Positions 44,073 to 53,349 of a stretch of DNA of 64,000 bases are shown here, piece by piece. Position 1 is the stretch's first letter, and every line of letters starts with the position of its first letter. The notes beneath the pieces were generated by a model. The model made no database searches. It was not told the DNA's origin and was given only the letters and a program-made list of their open reading frames with translations. The DNA is from an uncultured Clostridia bacterium (lineage in GTDB: Bacteria; Bacillota; Clostridia; Oscillospirales; Acutalibacteraceae), in assembly GCA_946186245.1 (NCBI GenBank), contig CAMHMN010000001.1, positions 62,001 to 126,000 of the forward strand. The letters run 5' to 3'. A program made the position numbers and the translations under genes.

Positions 44073-45014
44073 ATGGAAATAAAGGTAATTGACAGAGAAT
44101 TCCCGTCAACCGACGGCATTCATCAGCTCAAAGGTAAGCAATACATTCCCGAAGGGGAACCCAAGGCGGTTTTCCATGTCGTTCACGGCATGTGTGAACA
44201 CATCGGACGGTACGACGCGTTTTTCAGAGAAATGGCGGAACGCGGCTATGTGGTGGTAGCCTACGACAATTTAGGCCATGGCAACACCGCGACGGACGAC
44301 AGCGAACTGGGCTTCATCGCCAAAAAGAAGGGCTGGAAGAAGATAACCGACGACGTCTACGCCGTTTCCAAAATCATGAAGGAGGAATATCCCGGACTGC
44401 CTTATTATCTGATGGGACACAGCATGGGCTCCTTCATCGTGCGCAATGCCGCGGCCAACTATCCCGATCTGATGGACAAGCTGATCATCATGGGCACAGG
44501 CGGCCCTATGGCGGCAACCAAGCCGGCGCTGGGCCTGATCAATACCATCAAGTTCTTCCGCGGCAAGCGGCACATTTCTCCCCTCATTGAGAATCTGGCG
44601 TTCGGGGAATACAACAAGGGCCTGGGCGACGGCAGCAACGGAGACTGGCTTTCCAAGAATCCCGAAGTTCGCCGTCTGTTCAATGCGGATAAATTCTGCA
44701 ATTATCATTTCACGGTCAGTGCGATGCACGATCTGGTGAAGATCAATGACACCGTGAACAAAAAGAAATGGTTCAGGAAAATCAGCAAGACCCTGCCGAT
44801 TCTGCTCGTTTCGGGTTCCGATGATCCGGTCGGTTCACACGGCGACGGGGTGAAGAAGGTCTATCAGCAGCTCAAAAAGCGCGGTGCGAACGTGACGATG
44901 AAGCTTTACACCGACAACCGGCACGAGGTGCTCAACGACACAGCGAGGGAAGAAGTCATTGCGGATATTAATAAATTCCTGGACGGTGAAGCGTTCAATC
45001 TTACGTGGGTATAA
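44073..45014 (+). CDS. Alpha/beta hydrolase (monoacylglycerol lipase / lysophospholipase-like)
   Basis: This 313-residue protein has HGMCEHIGRYD (oxyanion), DNLGHGNT, the nucleophile elbow GHSMGSF (Ser), VSGSDDPVG (Asp) and NRHEVLND (His). It is of the serine aminopeptidase S33/monoglyceride lipase group and has no signal peptide. Its coupling to glpK by a 3-base gap suggests it frees glycerol from monoglycerides or glycerophospholipids for the kinase; that is inference. Confidence 0.87.
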   Translation: MEIKVIDREFPSTDGIHQLKGKQYIPEGEPKAVFHVVHGMCEHIGRYDAFFREMAERGYVVVAYDNLGHGNTATDDSELGFIAKKKGWKKITDDVYAVSKIMKEEYPGLPYYLMGHSMGSFIVRNAAANYPDLMDKLIIMGTGGPMAATKPALGLINTIKFFRGKRHISPLIENLAFGEYNKGLGDGSNGDWLSKNPEVRRLFNADKFCNYHFTVSAMHDLVKINDTVNKKKWFRKISKTLPILLVSGSDDPVGSHGDGVKKVYQQLKKRGANVTMKLYTDNRHEVLNDTAREEVIADINKFLDGEAFNLTWV

Positions 45015-45019
45015 TATAG

Positions 45020-45199
45020 CAAAAGAAGAAAAAGGAAAGCGCACAGCGCATAACTAGCGAGCGAATGCGAGCGTGTGGGTCCTAGCTGTCGACAAGCGAC
45101 CGCCGGAGCCACTGCTCCCTGGCGGGTAGAGGGCAGAGCCCTGCCGGGAGTGTGAGGCCAGAGCCCTCACAAGGGAGGCCATAGCCGACCGAGCAAGAC
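45020..45199. repeat. GC-rich dispersed repeat, copy A
   Basis: This copy fills most of the 363-base gap between the lipase gene and parC. It shares with copy B (59639-59768) an A-rich left end followed by an AGCGC..GCGCAT segment, a block at 45114-45142 (25 of 29 bases identical to 59707-59735) that contains the hairpin AGGGC/GCCCT, and an exact 17-mer AGCCGACCGAGCAAGAC at 45183-45199. It has about 50 extra bases in the middle. Both copies begin within 6 bases of a stop codon. Confidence 0.8.
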
Positions 45200-45316
45200 C
45201 GGCCGGGCATGAAACCAAGGTCAGGCGACTTCCGAAAATGCATAAACAAAAACATCCCCATGCTCCCATCAAAGAATCAACCTGCTTTTGGAAAACCTTT
45301 CTATCAATAACTAAAC

Positions 45317-45356
45317 AAACAAGGCTGACCTGCCATTCCGCAAGTCAGCCTTGTTT
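45317..45356. terminator. Bidirectional terminator after parC
   Basis: AAACAAGGCTGAC (45317-45329) pairs with GTCAGCCTTGTTT (45344-45356). It lies 22 bases beyond the parC stop and also faces the plus-strand glpK unit. Confidence 0.8.
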
Positions 45357-45377
45357 CATTTGTTTCGACTAAAGAAA

Positions 45378-47606
45378 TTACATCAATGTCATCTGTTCGC
45401 CCTGCTGTGAATCGTCGGCGGAGCCTGCCGCGGGCAGATTTTTTGGACGGAACTTGGATTCATTCTTCACCATTCCCTCGGCGTAAAGGAGCATTTCGCT
45501 GAGCTTTGCATTCTTGCGCAGGGTGATAATCTGGTTGCCCTGCGCACTGCGGGTCTTGGCGGGAACGGCTTCGGAGTTGAAGATCAGCGCCTTGCCGTTG
45601 GAGGTTCGAAGGAGTATGTCACAGTCGCTTTCGATGTGAAGCAGGCTGACCAGCGGCGACTTGTCGCTGTAAGCCGCGAGCAGCTTGCGGCGGTTGGTTT
45701 TGGTGGCGTAGGCATTCAGCTCGGCTTTGGCGACCTTGCCGTTCTCATAGGCGAAAAGAACATAGCCGCTGTAATCGGTGGTCAGAATGCAGCGCTTGAA
45801 ATGCTCGTCCTCGTCCATTCCCAGCACCGCCGGAACGAATTCCCCCAGCACGCTGGCCTTGGTGTCGCTGAAATCAGCGGCTTTCGCCTTGTAGACCTGG
45901 CATTTGTCAGTGAAGAAGAGCAGTTCCGCGACGTTGCGCGTCTCGAAGGTCTGCAGGATGCTGTCGCCTTCCTTGAGCTTCTGGTCACTGCTCATACGCA
46001 GCGACTGGGGGCTGATTTTTTTGATGTAGCCCTCTTTCGTGATGAAGATATTCACCGGATAGTCGGGTACGGAAGAAATTTCGTCATCCGAAGCTTCCTC
46101 CACGGAATAGAGAATCATGCTTCTGCGCGGCTGTCCGTATTTCTTGGCGACATCCTTCAATTCGCCGATGATGATTTTCTTGATTCGCTGGGGCGACTGC
46201 AAAATATCTTCCAGGTCGGCAATCTCATTGCGGAGGTTCTCAATGTCCTCGGTGCGTTTGAGAATGTATTCGCGGTTGATGTGGCGCAGCTTGATTTCGG
46301 CGACGTATTCCGCCTGAATCTCGTCGATGCCGAAGCCCTTCATCAGGTTGGGCACCACGTCGGCTTCTTCCTCGGTTTCGCGGATGATCCGGATTGCCTT
46401 GTCGATATCGAGCAGAATCTTCTGCAAGCCTTCCAGCAGGTGCAGCTTTTCCTTCTTTTTACCGAGGGTGAAGGCGGTGCGGCGATGCACGCAGTTCATG
46501 CGGAATTTAATCCATTCGTCCAGCAATCCGTCCACACCAAGTACCCTCGGAGAGCCGTCGATCAGCACGTTGAAGTTGCAGGAGAAGCTGTCTTCCAGCG
46601 TGGTGAGCTTGAAGAGCTTCTGCATGAGCTTGTCGGGATCGGTGGAACGTTTGAGGTCAATGGTGATGCGCAGTCCGTGCAATCCCTGTTCGTCACGGAT
46701 GTCGGAGATTTCCTTGATCTTGCCGGCTTTCACCAGGTCAATGACCTTTTCAATGATCTGCTCACAGGTGGTGGTGGGCGGAATCTGGGTGATGTCGATG
46801 CAGTTGGCTTCGCGGTCGTAGGAATAGCGGGAACGCACGCGAATGCTGCCCCGTCCGGTGTGGTAGACCTTTTCCAGCTCGTCCTTGTTGTAGATAATCT
46901 GTCCGCCGCCGGGGAAATCCGGCGCCAGCAGGGTGGAACTGATGTTGTGCTTTGGGTTCTTCAACAGCTGGATGGTGGTTTCGATCAGCTCATTGAGGTT
47001 GAAGGAGCAGATGGAGCTCGCCATGCCGACCGCAATACCCGTGTTGCTGTTGCAGAGAATCGCCGGGAAAGTAACGGGGAGCAGGGAAGGCTCCTTCATG
47101 GTGTTGTCGAAGTTGTCCACCATGTCCACTGCGTCATTGTCGATATCACGGAAGAGCTCCGCGGCAATGGCAGCCAGCTTCGCTTCCGTATATCGGGAGG
47201 CAGCCGCCTGTGTATCACGGGAATAAGCCTTGCCGAAGGAACCCTTTGAATCGACATAAGGATGCAGCAGAGCTTCGTAAGCAACAGTCATTCTCACCAT
47301 GGTGTCATAAATCGCCGCATCGCCGTGAGGGTTCAATGCCATGGTGGAACCCGCGATTTTGGAGGATTTCTGCCTTGCGCCTGTCAGCAAGCCCATTTTG
47401 TACATGGTGTAGAGCAGCTTGCGGTGGGAAGGCTTGAAGCCGTCGATCTCCGGAATGGCGCGGCTCATGATGACGCTCATGGCGTAGGGCATGTAGTTGC
47501 CTTCCAGCGTGTCCACAATCGCCTGCGAAACCACTTCGCCGGCTCCCTTTATATAGCCGCTCATCGAGGATTTCTGCGGCGCTGATTTTCTCTTTTTGGG
47601 TGCCAA
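45378..47606 (-). CDS. parC: DNA topoisomerase IV-type subunit A
   Basis: This 742-residue type IIA topoisomerase subunit has MPYAMSVIMSRAIPEIDGFKPSHRKLLY near the N-terminus, the active-site tyrosine in SRYTEAKL, and C-terminal beta-pinwheel blades. A GyrA-box was not seen, which favours ParC over GyrA, as does the lack of wrapping motif and the smaller size. With ParE it decatenates chromosomes. The start is TTG 47606, with GAAGGTG about 7 bases upstream. It lies 74 bases after parE. Confidence 0.88.
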   Translation of the reverse strand: MAPKKRKSAPQKSSMSGYIKGAGEVVSQAIVDTLEGNYMPYAMSVIMSRAIPEIDGFKPSHRKLLYTMYKMGLLTGARQKSSKIAGSTMALNPHGDAAIYDTMVRMTVAYEALLHPYVDSKGSFGKAYSRDTQAAASRYTEAKLAAIAAELFRDIDNDAVDMVDNFDNTMKEPSLLPVTFPAILCNSNTGIAVGMASSICSFNLNELIETTIQLLKNPKHNISSTLLAPDFPGGGQIIYNKDELEKVYHTGRGSIRVRSRYSYDREANCIDITQIPPTTTCEQIIEKVIDLVKAGKIKEISDIRDEQGLHGLRITIDLKRSTDPDKLMQKLFKLTTLEDSFSCNFNVLIDGSPRVLGVDGLLDEWIKFRMNCVHRRTAFTLGKKKEKLHLLEGLQKILLDIDKAIRIIRETEEEADVVPNLMKGFGIDEIQAEYVAEIKLRHINREYILKRTEDIENLRNEIADLEDILQSPQRIKKIIIGELKDVAKKYGQPRRSMILYSVEEASDDEISSVPDYPVNIFITKEGYIKKISPQSLRMSSDQKLKEGDSILQTFETRNVAELLFFTDKCQVYKAKAADFSDTKASVLGEFVPAVLGMDEDEHFKRCILTTDYSGYVLFAYENGKVAKAELNAYATKTNRRKLLAAYSDKSPLVSLLHIESDCDILLRTSNGKALIFNSEAVPAKTRSAQGNQIITLRKNAKLSEMLLYAEGMVKNESKFRPKNLPAAGSADDSQQGEQMTLM

Positions 47607-47680
47607 ATTATCACCTTCGTTGAATTATTTCTGTAAAGCAGTCAGCTTTACAATATGTTTGCATGAAAAGCTAAAATACT

Positions 47681-49672
47681 TTACTGCACGTCAGCCAGTT
47701 CAATGAATTCGCTGCCGTGCTCCGCGATGTATTCCTTTCGTCCGGCGAGATTATCGCCCAGCAGCACATCGAACATTCTCTCGGTCGGTTCCACGTCGGT
47801 GGGCATGACCTTGATCAATCGGCGGGTGTCGGGCGCCATGGTGGTGAAGCTCATCATGTCTGCATCATTTTCGCCAAGACCTTTGGAGCGCTGGATGGTG
47901 AATTTCTTTCCGTCAATCATTTCCATGATCTCGGCCTTTTCCTGCTCGGTGTAGGCAAAATAGGTTTCGCTGCCGCAGGTAATTTCGTAAAGGGGAGATT
48001 CCGCGATGTAAACCTTCCCGGCTTCAATGAGCTTTGGCATGAGCCGGTAGATCATAGTGAGAATCAGCGTGCGGATCTGGAAGCCGTCCACGTCGGCATC
48101 AGTACAGATGATGACCTTGTTCCAGCGCAGCTGATTGAGATCGAAGGTGGAGAGATTCTTGCTCTGGTGTCCTTTCACGTCCACGCCGCAGCCCAGTACC
48201 TTGATAAGGTCGGTGATGATCTCGCTCTTGAAAATCTTGCTGTAATCGGCTTTCAGGCAGTTGAGGATTTTCCCCCTGACCGGCATGATTCCCTGGAATC
48301 CCGGGTCGCGCGCGTTCTTGCAGGAGCCGGCAGCCGAATCGCCTTCCACGATGTAGAGCTCCCGTTCGCTGGGATCTTTGGAACGGCAGTCGATGAATTT
48401 GTTGACACGGGAGGTGATGTCCATGTTGGAGGAGAGATTCTTCTTGATAGCGAGGCGTTGTTTTTCCGCCTGTTCGCGGCTCTGTTTGTTGAGCAGCACC
48501 TGTCCGCAGATCTTGTCGGCTTCCAGAGGGTTCTCAATGAACCATACTTCCAGCTGATGGCGGAAGAATTCCGTCATGGCGATCTGTATGAATTTGTTGG
48601 TGATGGACTTCTTGGTCTGGTTCTCGTAGCTGGTCTGATTGGAGAAAGAGGAAACCACGATGATCAGGCAGTCCTGCACGTCCTGGAAGGAGATTTTGCT
48701 CTCGTTCTTGGTGTATTTGCCGGTTTGTTTGAGCCGGGCGTCGATCATAGCGACAAACGCGCTCTGCACCGCCTTCATGGGAGCGCCGCCGTGTTCCAGC
48801 CAGCTGGAATTGTGGTAGTACTCGCAGACGTTCACCCGGTTGGAGAAGGCAACCGCCGCGTTGATCTTCACGTTGTAATCGGGTTTGTCCTCGCGGTCAC
48901 GTCCTCTGCGCTCGCACTGCCAGAACTGCACCTGCGAAAGGGCGTCCTCTCCTGCCAGCTCCCGGACGTGGTCGGCGATGCCTTCTTTGTAGAAATACTC
49001 ATATTTCTCGCCGCTCACCTTGTCGTCAAGAATAAAAAGCACGCCCGCGTTGACAATTGCCTGTCTGCGCATGGTGTCCTGGTAGTATTCCAGCGGAATG
49101 TTAATGTCGGTGAATACCTCCAGGTCGGGCTTCCACTTGATGCGGGAGCCGGTTTGTCTGCCGCTGTAGGGCTCCTTCTGAAGGCCGCCGACATTCTCGC
49201 CGTGTTCAAAGTGCAGCTTGAAGCAGGTGCCGTCGCGATGAATTTCGGCGTCCATGTATTCCGAGGCGTACTGGGTGGCGCAAAGGCCGAGGCCGTTCAG
49301 ACCGAGGGAAAATTCATAGATTTCGCCGCCGTCGTTGTTGTACTTGCCTCCGGCGTACATCTCGCAGAAGACCAGCTCCCAGTTGTAGCGCTGCTCCTTG
49401 CTGTTGAAGTCAACCGGAATGCCGCGTCCGAAGTCCTCAACCTGCACGGAACTGTCGGCGTAGCGGGTGACAATAATTTTTTTGCCGTAGCCCTCACGTG
49501 CTTCGTCGATGGAGTTGGACATGATCTCAAAGACCGAATGACAGCAGCCCTCAATGCCGTCCGAGCCGAAGATGACGGCGGGACGCTTGCGCACACGGTC
49601 GGCGCCTTTCAGGGCGACGATATTGTCATTGCCGTATTGTTTTTTTTCGGTGGTAGTGTTTTTTGAAGCCAT
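47681..49672 (-). CDS. parE: DNA topoisomerase IV-type subunit B
   Basis: This 663-residue protein has a GHKL ATPase domain (VFEIMSNSIDEA with the catalytic Glu region and Mg-binding Asn, VEDFGRGIPVD, LGLNGLG), a transducer domain, and the TOPRIM motifs YIVEGDSAAGSCK and DADVDGFQI. KNARDPGFQ and VRGKILN are also typical. GGAGA precedes the ATG. It is the first gene of the parE-parC unit. Confidence 0.9.
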   Translation of the reverse strand: MASKNTTTEKKQYGNDNIVALKGADRVRKRPAVIFGSDGIEGCCHSVFEIMSNSIDEAREGYGKKIIVTRYADSSVQVEDFGRGIPVDFNSKEQRYNWELVFCEMYAGGKYNNDGGEIYEFSLGLNGLGLCATQYASEYMDAEIHRDGTCFKLHFEHGENVGGLQKEPYSGRQTGSRIKWKPDLEVFTDINIPLEYYQDTMRRQAIVNAGVLFILDDKVSGEKYEYFYKEGIADHVRELAGEDALSQVQFWQCERRGRDREDKPDYNVKINAAVAFSNRVNVCEYYHNSSWLEHGGAPMKAVQSAFVAMIDARLKQTGKYTKNESKISFQDVQDCLIIVVSSFSNQTSYENQTKKSITNKFIQIAMTEFFRHQLEVWFIENPLEADKICGQVLLNKQSREQAEKQRLAIKKNLSSNMDITSRVNKFIDCRSKDPSERELYIVEGDSAAGSCKNARDPGFQGIMPVRGKILNCLKADYSKIFKSEIITDLIKVLGCGVDVKGHQSKNLSTFDLNQLRWNKVIICTDADVDGFQIRTLILTMIYRLMPKLIEAGKVYIAESPLYEITCGSETYFAYTEQEKAEIMEMIDGKKFTIQRSKGLGENDADMMSFTTMAPDTRRLIKVMPTDVEPTERMFDVLLGDNLAGRKEYIAEHGSEFIELADVQ

Positions 49673-49758
49673 AGATTTTTCTCCGTTTAGATATTTTTAT
49701 TCTATCTCATAATTCACAAAACATCATGTGAATCGATGCTATTGACCTATAAAAATTT

Positions 49759-49787
49759 ATTTTAATTGAAAATAATGATCTTGTCAA
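49759..49787 (-). promoter_or_regulatory. Promoter for parE-parC
   Basis: Minus strand: TTGACA (49782-49787), 17-base spacer, TAAAAT (49759-49764). The 318-base gap 49673-49990 is AT-rich and contains this and the divergent promoter at 49890-49918; I see no gene in it. Confidence 0.7.
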
Positions 49788-49889
49788 GAAGGCAGAGTCA
49801 ACATTTGAGATGATTTTTCAAAAATTTAAAATTCATAAATAATTTACCGTTATTTAGTGCAAATAATCCAATAATCCATCGTGATTTTA

Positions 49890-49918
49890 TTGACAACTGC
49901 GACAAATTGTTGTATAAT
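49890..49918 (+). promoter_or_regulatory. Consensus sigma-A promoter for the Ca2+ ATPase gene
   Basis: TTGACA (49890-49895), 17-base spacer, TATAAT (49913-49918). A perfect match to consensus, 72 bases before the start codon. Confidence 0.85.
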
Positions 49919-49990
49919 ACAATGAGATATAAGCAAAAAATAGCTTGTGTCGTTATTCCTTCATTTTATTGAGAAAGGGACAGAAACACT

Positions 49991-52597
49991 ATGAACATCA
50001 AAGGACTTTCAGCCGCCGAGGTTGAGCAAAGCCGCAGGGAACACGGTTCCAACAGCCTGACCCATATTCCCCCTGACCCGCTGTGGAAGAAGATTTTAGA
50101 GGGCTTCAAGGACCCGATGATCATGATTCTTCTCGTGGCACTGGTCGTGCAGGTGGTGCTTTACTTCCTAGATCAGGCGGAATGGTACGAGCCGGTGGGC
50201 ATTCTGATTGCCATTATTATTGCCAATGGCGTGGCATCTGTCAGCGAGAGCAAGCAAGAGGGACAGGCCTCCGCACTCAAAGCGGAGGAAGAAGCCAAGG
50301 AACGCGCCAAGGTCATCCGTGACGGCAAGCTGGAGGAGATCCACGTCAGCGAGGTTGTTGTGGGCGATATCATCTTCCTGCAGGCAGGCGACAAGATTGC
50401 CGCCGACGGCGAGATCATCGAGGGCGAACTGAAAGTCGATCAGGCTTCCCTGAACGGTGAAACCGAGGAGGCCGACAAGATTCCGGTGAGGGGAACGCCC
50501 GATTATAACATCAAAGACCTGCTCAACAAGCACTACGCCTACCGCGGCACGGTTGTCGTCGGGGGTGAGGCACACATGGAAGTCAAGGTCGTCGGCGACA
50601 AGACGCTTTTCGGTGAGCTGGCTCTCGAAGTGCAGGAGGAAACCCGCCGGACGCCTCTGCAGGTCAAGCTGGCCAAGCTGGCCAAGCAGATTTCCACTTT
50701 CGGATACATCGGTGCGATTGCCATTGTGGTGGGAATTCTGATCAAGACATTTGTCACAGGCGAGCTTCCTTCCGACACTTACGGATGGATTCGTCTGATC
50801 ATGGACGCGATTACCGTGGCGGTCACCATCATCGTCTGCGCCGTTCCGGAAGGTCTGCCCATGCTGACTTCCATTCTGCTTTCCTTCCAGAGCATCCGCA
50901 TGGCGAAGGACAACGTCCTTGTCCACAAGATCAACGGTCTGGAAACGGCGGGCAGTCTGAGCCTTCTCTACAGCGACAAGACGGGCACCATCACCGAAGG
51001 CAGGCTTTCTGTCGTTGAAATGGCGACAGGCAACGCAAAGACCTTCGACGCCCTGTCCAAAATGCCCAAGGAATTCGCTGCCGACGTGGTAACCGGCATT
51101 GGCGTGAACAACAGCGCAGCCGCAAGCGACGGCGAGATCATCGGCGGCAACAGCACCGACCGCGCCCTGATGTCCTTCCTTGTTGCTTCCGATGCAGCAA
51201 AGGATATAGACAAATCGGGCGTGAAGGCCTTCAACGCCTTCAATTCCACCAAGAAGAGCTCCAGCGTCGTGATGGAACAGGGCGGCAAGACGGTGACATT
51301 TGTCAAGGGCGCGCCTGAAAGACTGATAGAGAAATGCACCTCCTATGTCGATGAAAACGGCAAGGTATGCCCTCTCGATGACAAGTCGGTCATTATGAAT
51401 TACATAGATACACAGGCAGCACGTTCCATGCGTCTTCTCGGCGTAGCCAAGGTAGACGGCGAACAGGACGATGCGAATCTCACCCTGCTCTGCGTCATGT
51501 GCATCCGCGACAACGTCCGCAAGGAAGCCATTGACGCCATCAAGGAAGTGCAGAACGCAGGCATTCAGGTTGTCATGGTGACAGGCGACCGCAAGGAAAC
51601 CGCCGTTTCCATCGCCAAGGATGCGGGATTGATCACCTGCGATACTGATGTCGCCATTACCTCCGGCGAAATGGCGGAGATGACTGACGAGCAGCTGAAG
51701 GAAGTGCTGCCGAATCTCCGCGTGGTTTCCCGCGCACTTCCCACTGACAAGAGCCGTCTTGTTCGCTGCGCACAGGAGCTGAACCTGGTGGTAGGCATGA
51801 CGGGCGACGGCGTTAACGATTCACCCGCCCTCAAGAAAGCCGACGTGGGCTTCGCCATGGGCAGCGGCACCGAAGTCGCCAAGGAAGCCGGCGATATCAC
51901 CATTCTCGACGATAACTTCCTCTCCATCGAAAAAGCCATTCTTTACGGCAGGACAATGTTCAAGAGCATCCGCAAGTTCCTGATCTTCCAGCTGACCGTC
52001 AACGTCGCGGCGGTGCTTACCTGCTTTGTCGGCCCGATGATCAGCGAGGAAAAGGTCATTCTCACGGTTGTGCAGCTGCTTCTGGTCAACCTTGCGATGG
52101 ACACCCTGGCGGCCATTGCTTTCGGCAGCGAACCTGCGCTCAAGGAGTACATGAAGGACAAGCCCGTGCCGCGTTCCGAGAGCATTGTCAACGGAAAAAT
52201 GTTCGTCGAAATCATCATTGCCGCCCTCTATATCACCGGTGTGTGTCTTGCGATGCTGACCGTTCCGCAGGTGCAGCAGTTCCTTGGCACGACGGATATG
52301 GTGGAAATCAAATCTGCAATTTTCGCCACTTTCATGATGGCGATCACCTTCAACGGATTTAATGCCCGCACAGAGCATATTAATATATTCAAGGGCATCT
52401 TCAAGAACGTCAACTTCCTGCTGGTCATGTTCGGCATTTTCGCCATGCAGTATATTTTCGTGACATTCGGCGGTGCTGTGCTGAGCGTACACAGCCTTCA
52501 GCCCAGAACATGGCTGGTGTGCGTCTGCATTGCCGCGCTGATTATTCCGATTGACATGATCCGCAAAGCGTTCGTGCTTTTGTTTAAAAAGAAATAA
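49991..52597 (+). CDS. Calcium-transporting P-type ATPase (PMCA/SERCA type)
   Basis: This 868-residue P2-type ATPase has an N-terminal cation-ATPase domain, a TGE-type loop (here LNGETEEA), the Ca2+-binding helix motif VCAVPEGLPM, the phosphorylated Asp in YSDKTGTIT (near 328), a nucleotide-binding KGAPE segment, MVTGDRKETA and TGDGVNDSPALKKADVGFAMG, then six C-terminal membrane helices. It exports Ca2+ at the cost of ATP. AAAGGG lies about 9 bases before the ATG. The adjoining TerD genes encode Ca2+-binding-type proteins, so a functional link is plausible. Confidence 0.93.
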   Translation: MNIKGLSAAEVEQSRREHGSNSLTHIPPDPLWKKILEGFKDPMIMILLVALVVQVVLYFLDQAEWYEPVGILIAIIIANGVASVSESKQEGQASALKAEEEAKERAKVIRDGKLEEIHVSEVVVGDIIFLQAGDKIAADGEIIEGELKVDQASLNGETEEADKIPVRGTPDYNIKDLLNKHYAYRGTVVVGGEAHMEVKVVGDKTLFGELALEVQEETRRTPLQVKLAKLAKQISTFGYIGAIAIVVGILIKTFVTGELPSDTYGWIRLIMDAITVAVTIIVCAVPEGLPMLTSILLSFQSIRMAKDNVLVHKINGLETAGSLSLLYSDKTGTITEGRLSVVEMATGNAKTFDALSKMPKEFAADVVTGIGVNNSAAASDGEIIGGNSTDRALMSFLVASDAAKDIDKSGVKAFNAFNSTKKSSSVVMEQGGKTVTFVKGAPERLIEKCTSYVDENGKVCPLDDKSVIMNYIDTQAARSMRLLGVAKVDGEQDDANLTLLCVMCIRDNVRKEAIDAIKEVQNAGIQVVMVTGDRKETAVSIAKDAGLITCDTDVAITSGEMAEMTDEQLKEVLPNLRVVSRALPTDKSRLVRCAQELNLVVGMTGDGVNDSPALKKADVGFAMGSGTEVAKEAGDITILDDNFLSIEKAILYGRTMFKSIRKFLIFQLTVNVAAVLTCFVGPMISEEKVILTVVQLLLVNLAMDTLAAIAFGSEPALKEYMKDKPVPRSESIVNGKMFVEIIIAALYITGVCLAMLTVPQVQQFLGTTDMVEIKSAIFATFMMAITFNGFNARTEHINIFKGIFKNVNFLLVMFGIFAMQYIFVTFGGAVLSVHSLQPRTWLVCVCIAALIIPIDMIRKAFVLLFKKK

Positions 52598-52636
52598 TCA
52601 GCCAATATCAGCAAATCAATCATTTCAGAATGAAGC

Positions 52637-52652
52637 TGTGACGGATGTCACA
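52637..52652. promoter_or_regulatory. CRP/FNR-type palindrome upstream of the first terD gene
   Basis: TGTGACGGATGTCACA is a perfect inverted repeat matching TGTGA-N6-TCACA, the core consensus of CRP/FNR-family regulators. It ends 23 bases before the start codon. If the promoter is upstream, it could act as a repression site. No clear -10/-35 was found nearby. Confidence 0.5.
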
Positions 52653-52675
52653 CGATTCAAAGGGGGATAATTAAT

Positions 52676-53290
52676 ATGAGTGTCAATCTTCAGAAGGGTC
52701 AGAAGGTAGATCTGACCAAGGGCAATTCCGGACTCAGCAAAGTCATGGTGGGCCTGGGCTGGGATGCTGTACAGCAGCCAATGGGATTCTTTAGCGGCAG
52801 AGCCGATGATATCGACTGTGACGCAGTGGCGTTCCTTCTGGGCAGCGACGGCAAGCTCGCGAGCAGAGACGATGTGGTTTTCTTCAACAACCTGCACCAC
52901 ATCAGCGGCTGTGTGCTTCACCAGGGCGACAACCTCACCGGGGAAGGTGAAGGGGACGACGAACAGATTATGGTTGATCTGGGAAGGCTTCCGCAGCAGT
53001 ATGAACGCATCGTCATTCTGGTCAGCATCTACAAGGCAACCGACCGCAATCAGCACTTTGGGATGATCAATAACGCCTTCATCCGTCTGGTGGACGCGGA
53101 CAGGAATAAGGAGCTCTGTATTTACAACCTCTCGGAGAACTACACGGGCATGACCGCCCTGGTCTTCGGTGAACTCTACCGTTACAAAGGCGAATGGAAA
53201 TTCAACGCCGTGGGTCAGCCTCTGCAGGTGTGGTCCATCGCGCAGCTCGCCGAGAGATACGGTCTTCCGCGTTCGGTCTGGAAGAGATAA
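52676..53290 (+). CDS. TerD family protein
   Basis: This 204-residue protein begins SVNLQKGQKVDLTKGNSGLSKVMVGLGWD, the classic TerD N-terminus. It has acidic loops DDIDCDAVAF and GEGEGDDEQIMVDLGRLP, and a C-terminal LGELYRYKGEWKFNAVGQP strand (here FGELYRYKGEW). TerD domains bind Ca2+ through acidic loops and belong to Ter stress systems. It follows the Ca2+ ATPase gene by 78 bases and is 59 bases before a second terD. GGGGG lies about 9 bases upstream of the ATG. Confidence 0.92.
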   Translation: MSVNLQKGQKVDLTKGNSGLSKVMVGLGWDAVQQPMGFFSGRADDIDCDAVAFLLGSDGKLASRDDVVFFNNLHHISGCVLHQGDNLTGEGEGDDEQIMVDLGRLPQQYERIVILVSIYKATDRNQHFGMINNAFIRLVDADRNKELCIYNLSENYTGMTALVFGELYRYKGEWKFNAVGQPLQVWSIAQLAERYGLPRSVWKR

Positions 53291-53349
53291 ATTTCTTCAT
53301 TTTTCCATTGAATCATTACAATTACAGGTTAAAACGGAGGTAATTCATT

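Noticed and set aside
45054..45272. 72-codon minus-strand frame in the gap after the lipase gene
   Set aside because: Falls inside the non-coding repeat copy A, has no ribosome binding site, and is not shared as protein with copy B.
45636..47249. 537-codon plus-strand frame over parC
   Set aside because: Antisense shadow of parC; low-complexity valine and glycine content and no motif.
47717..49666. 649-codon plus-strand frame over parE
   Set aside because: Antisense to a gene with all type IIA topoisomerase B motifs; no ribosome binding site and no domain.
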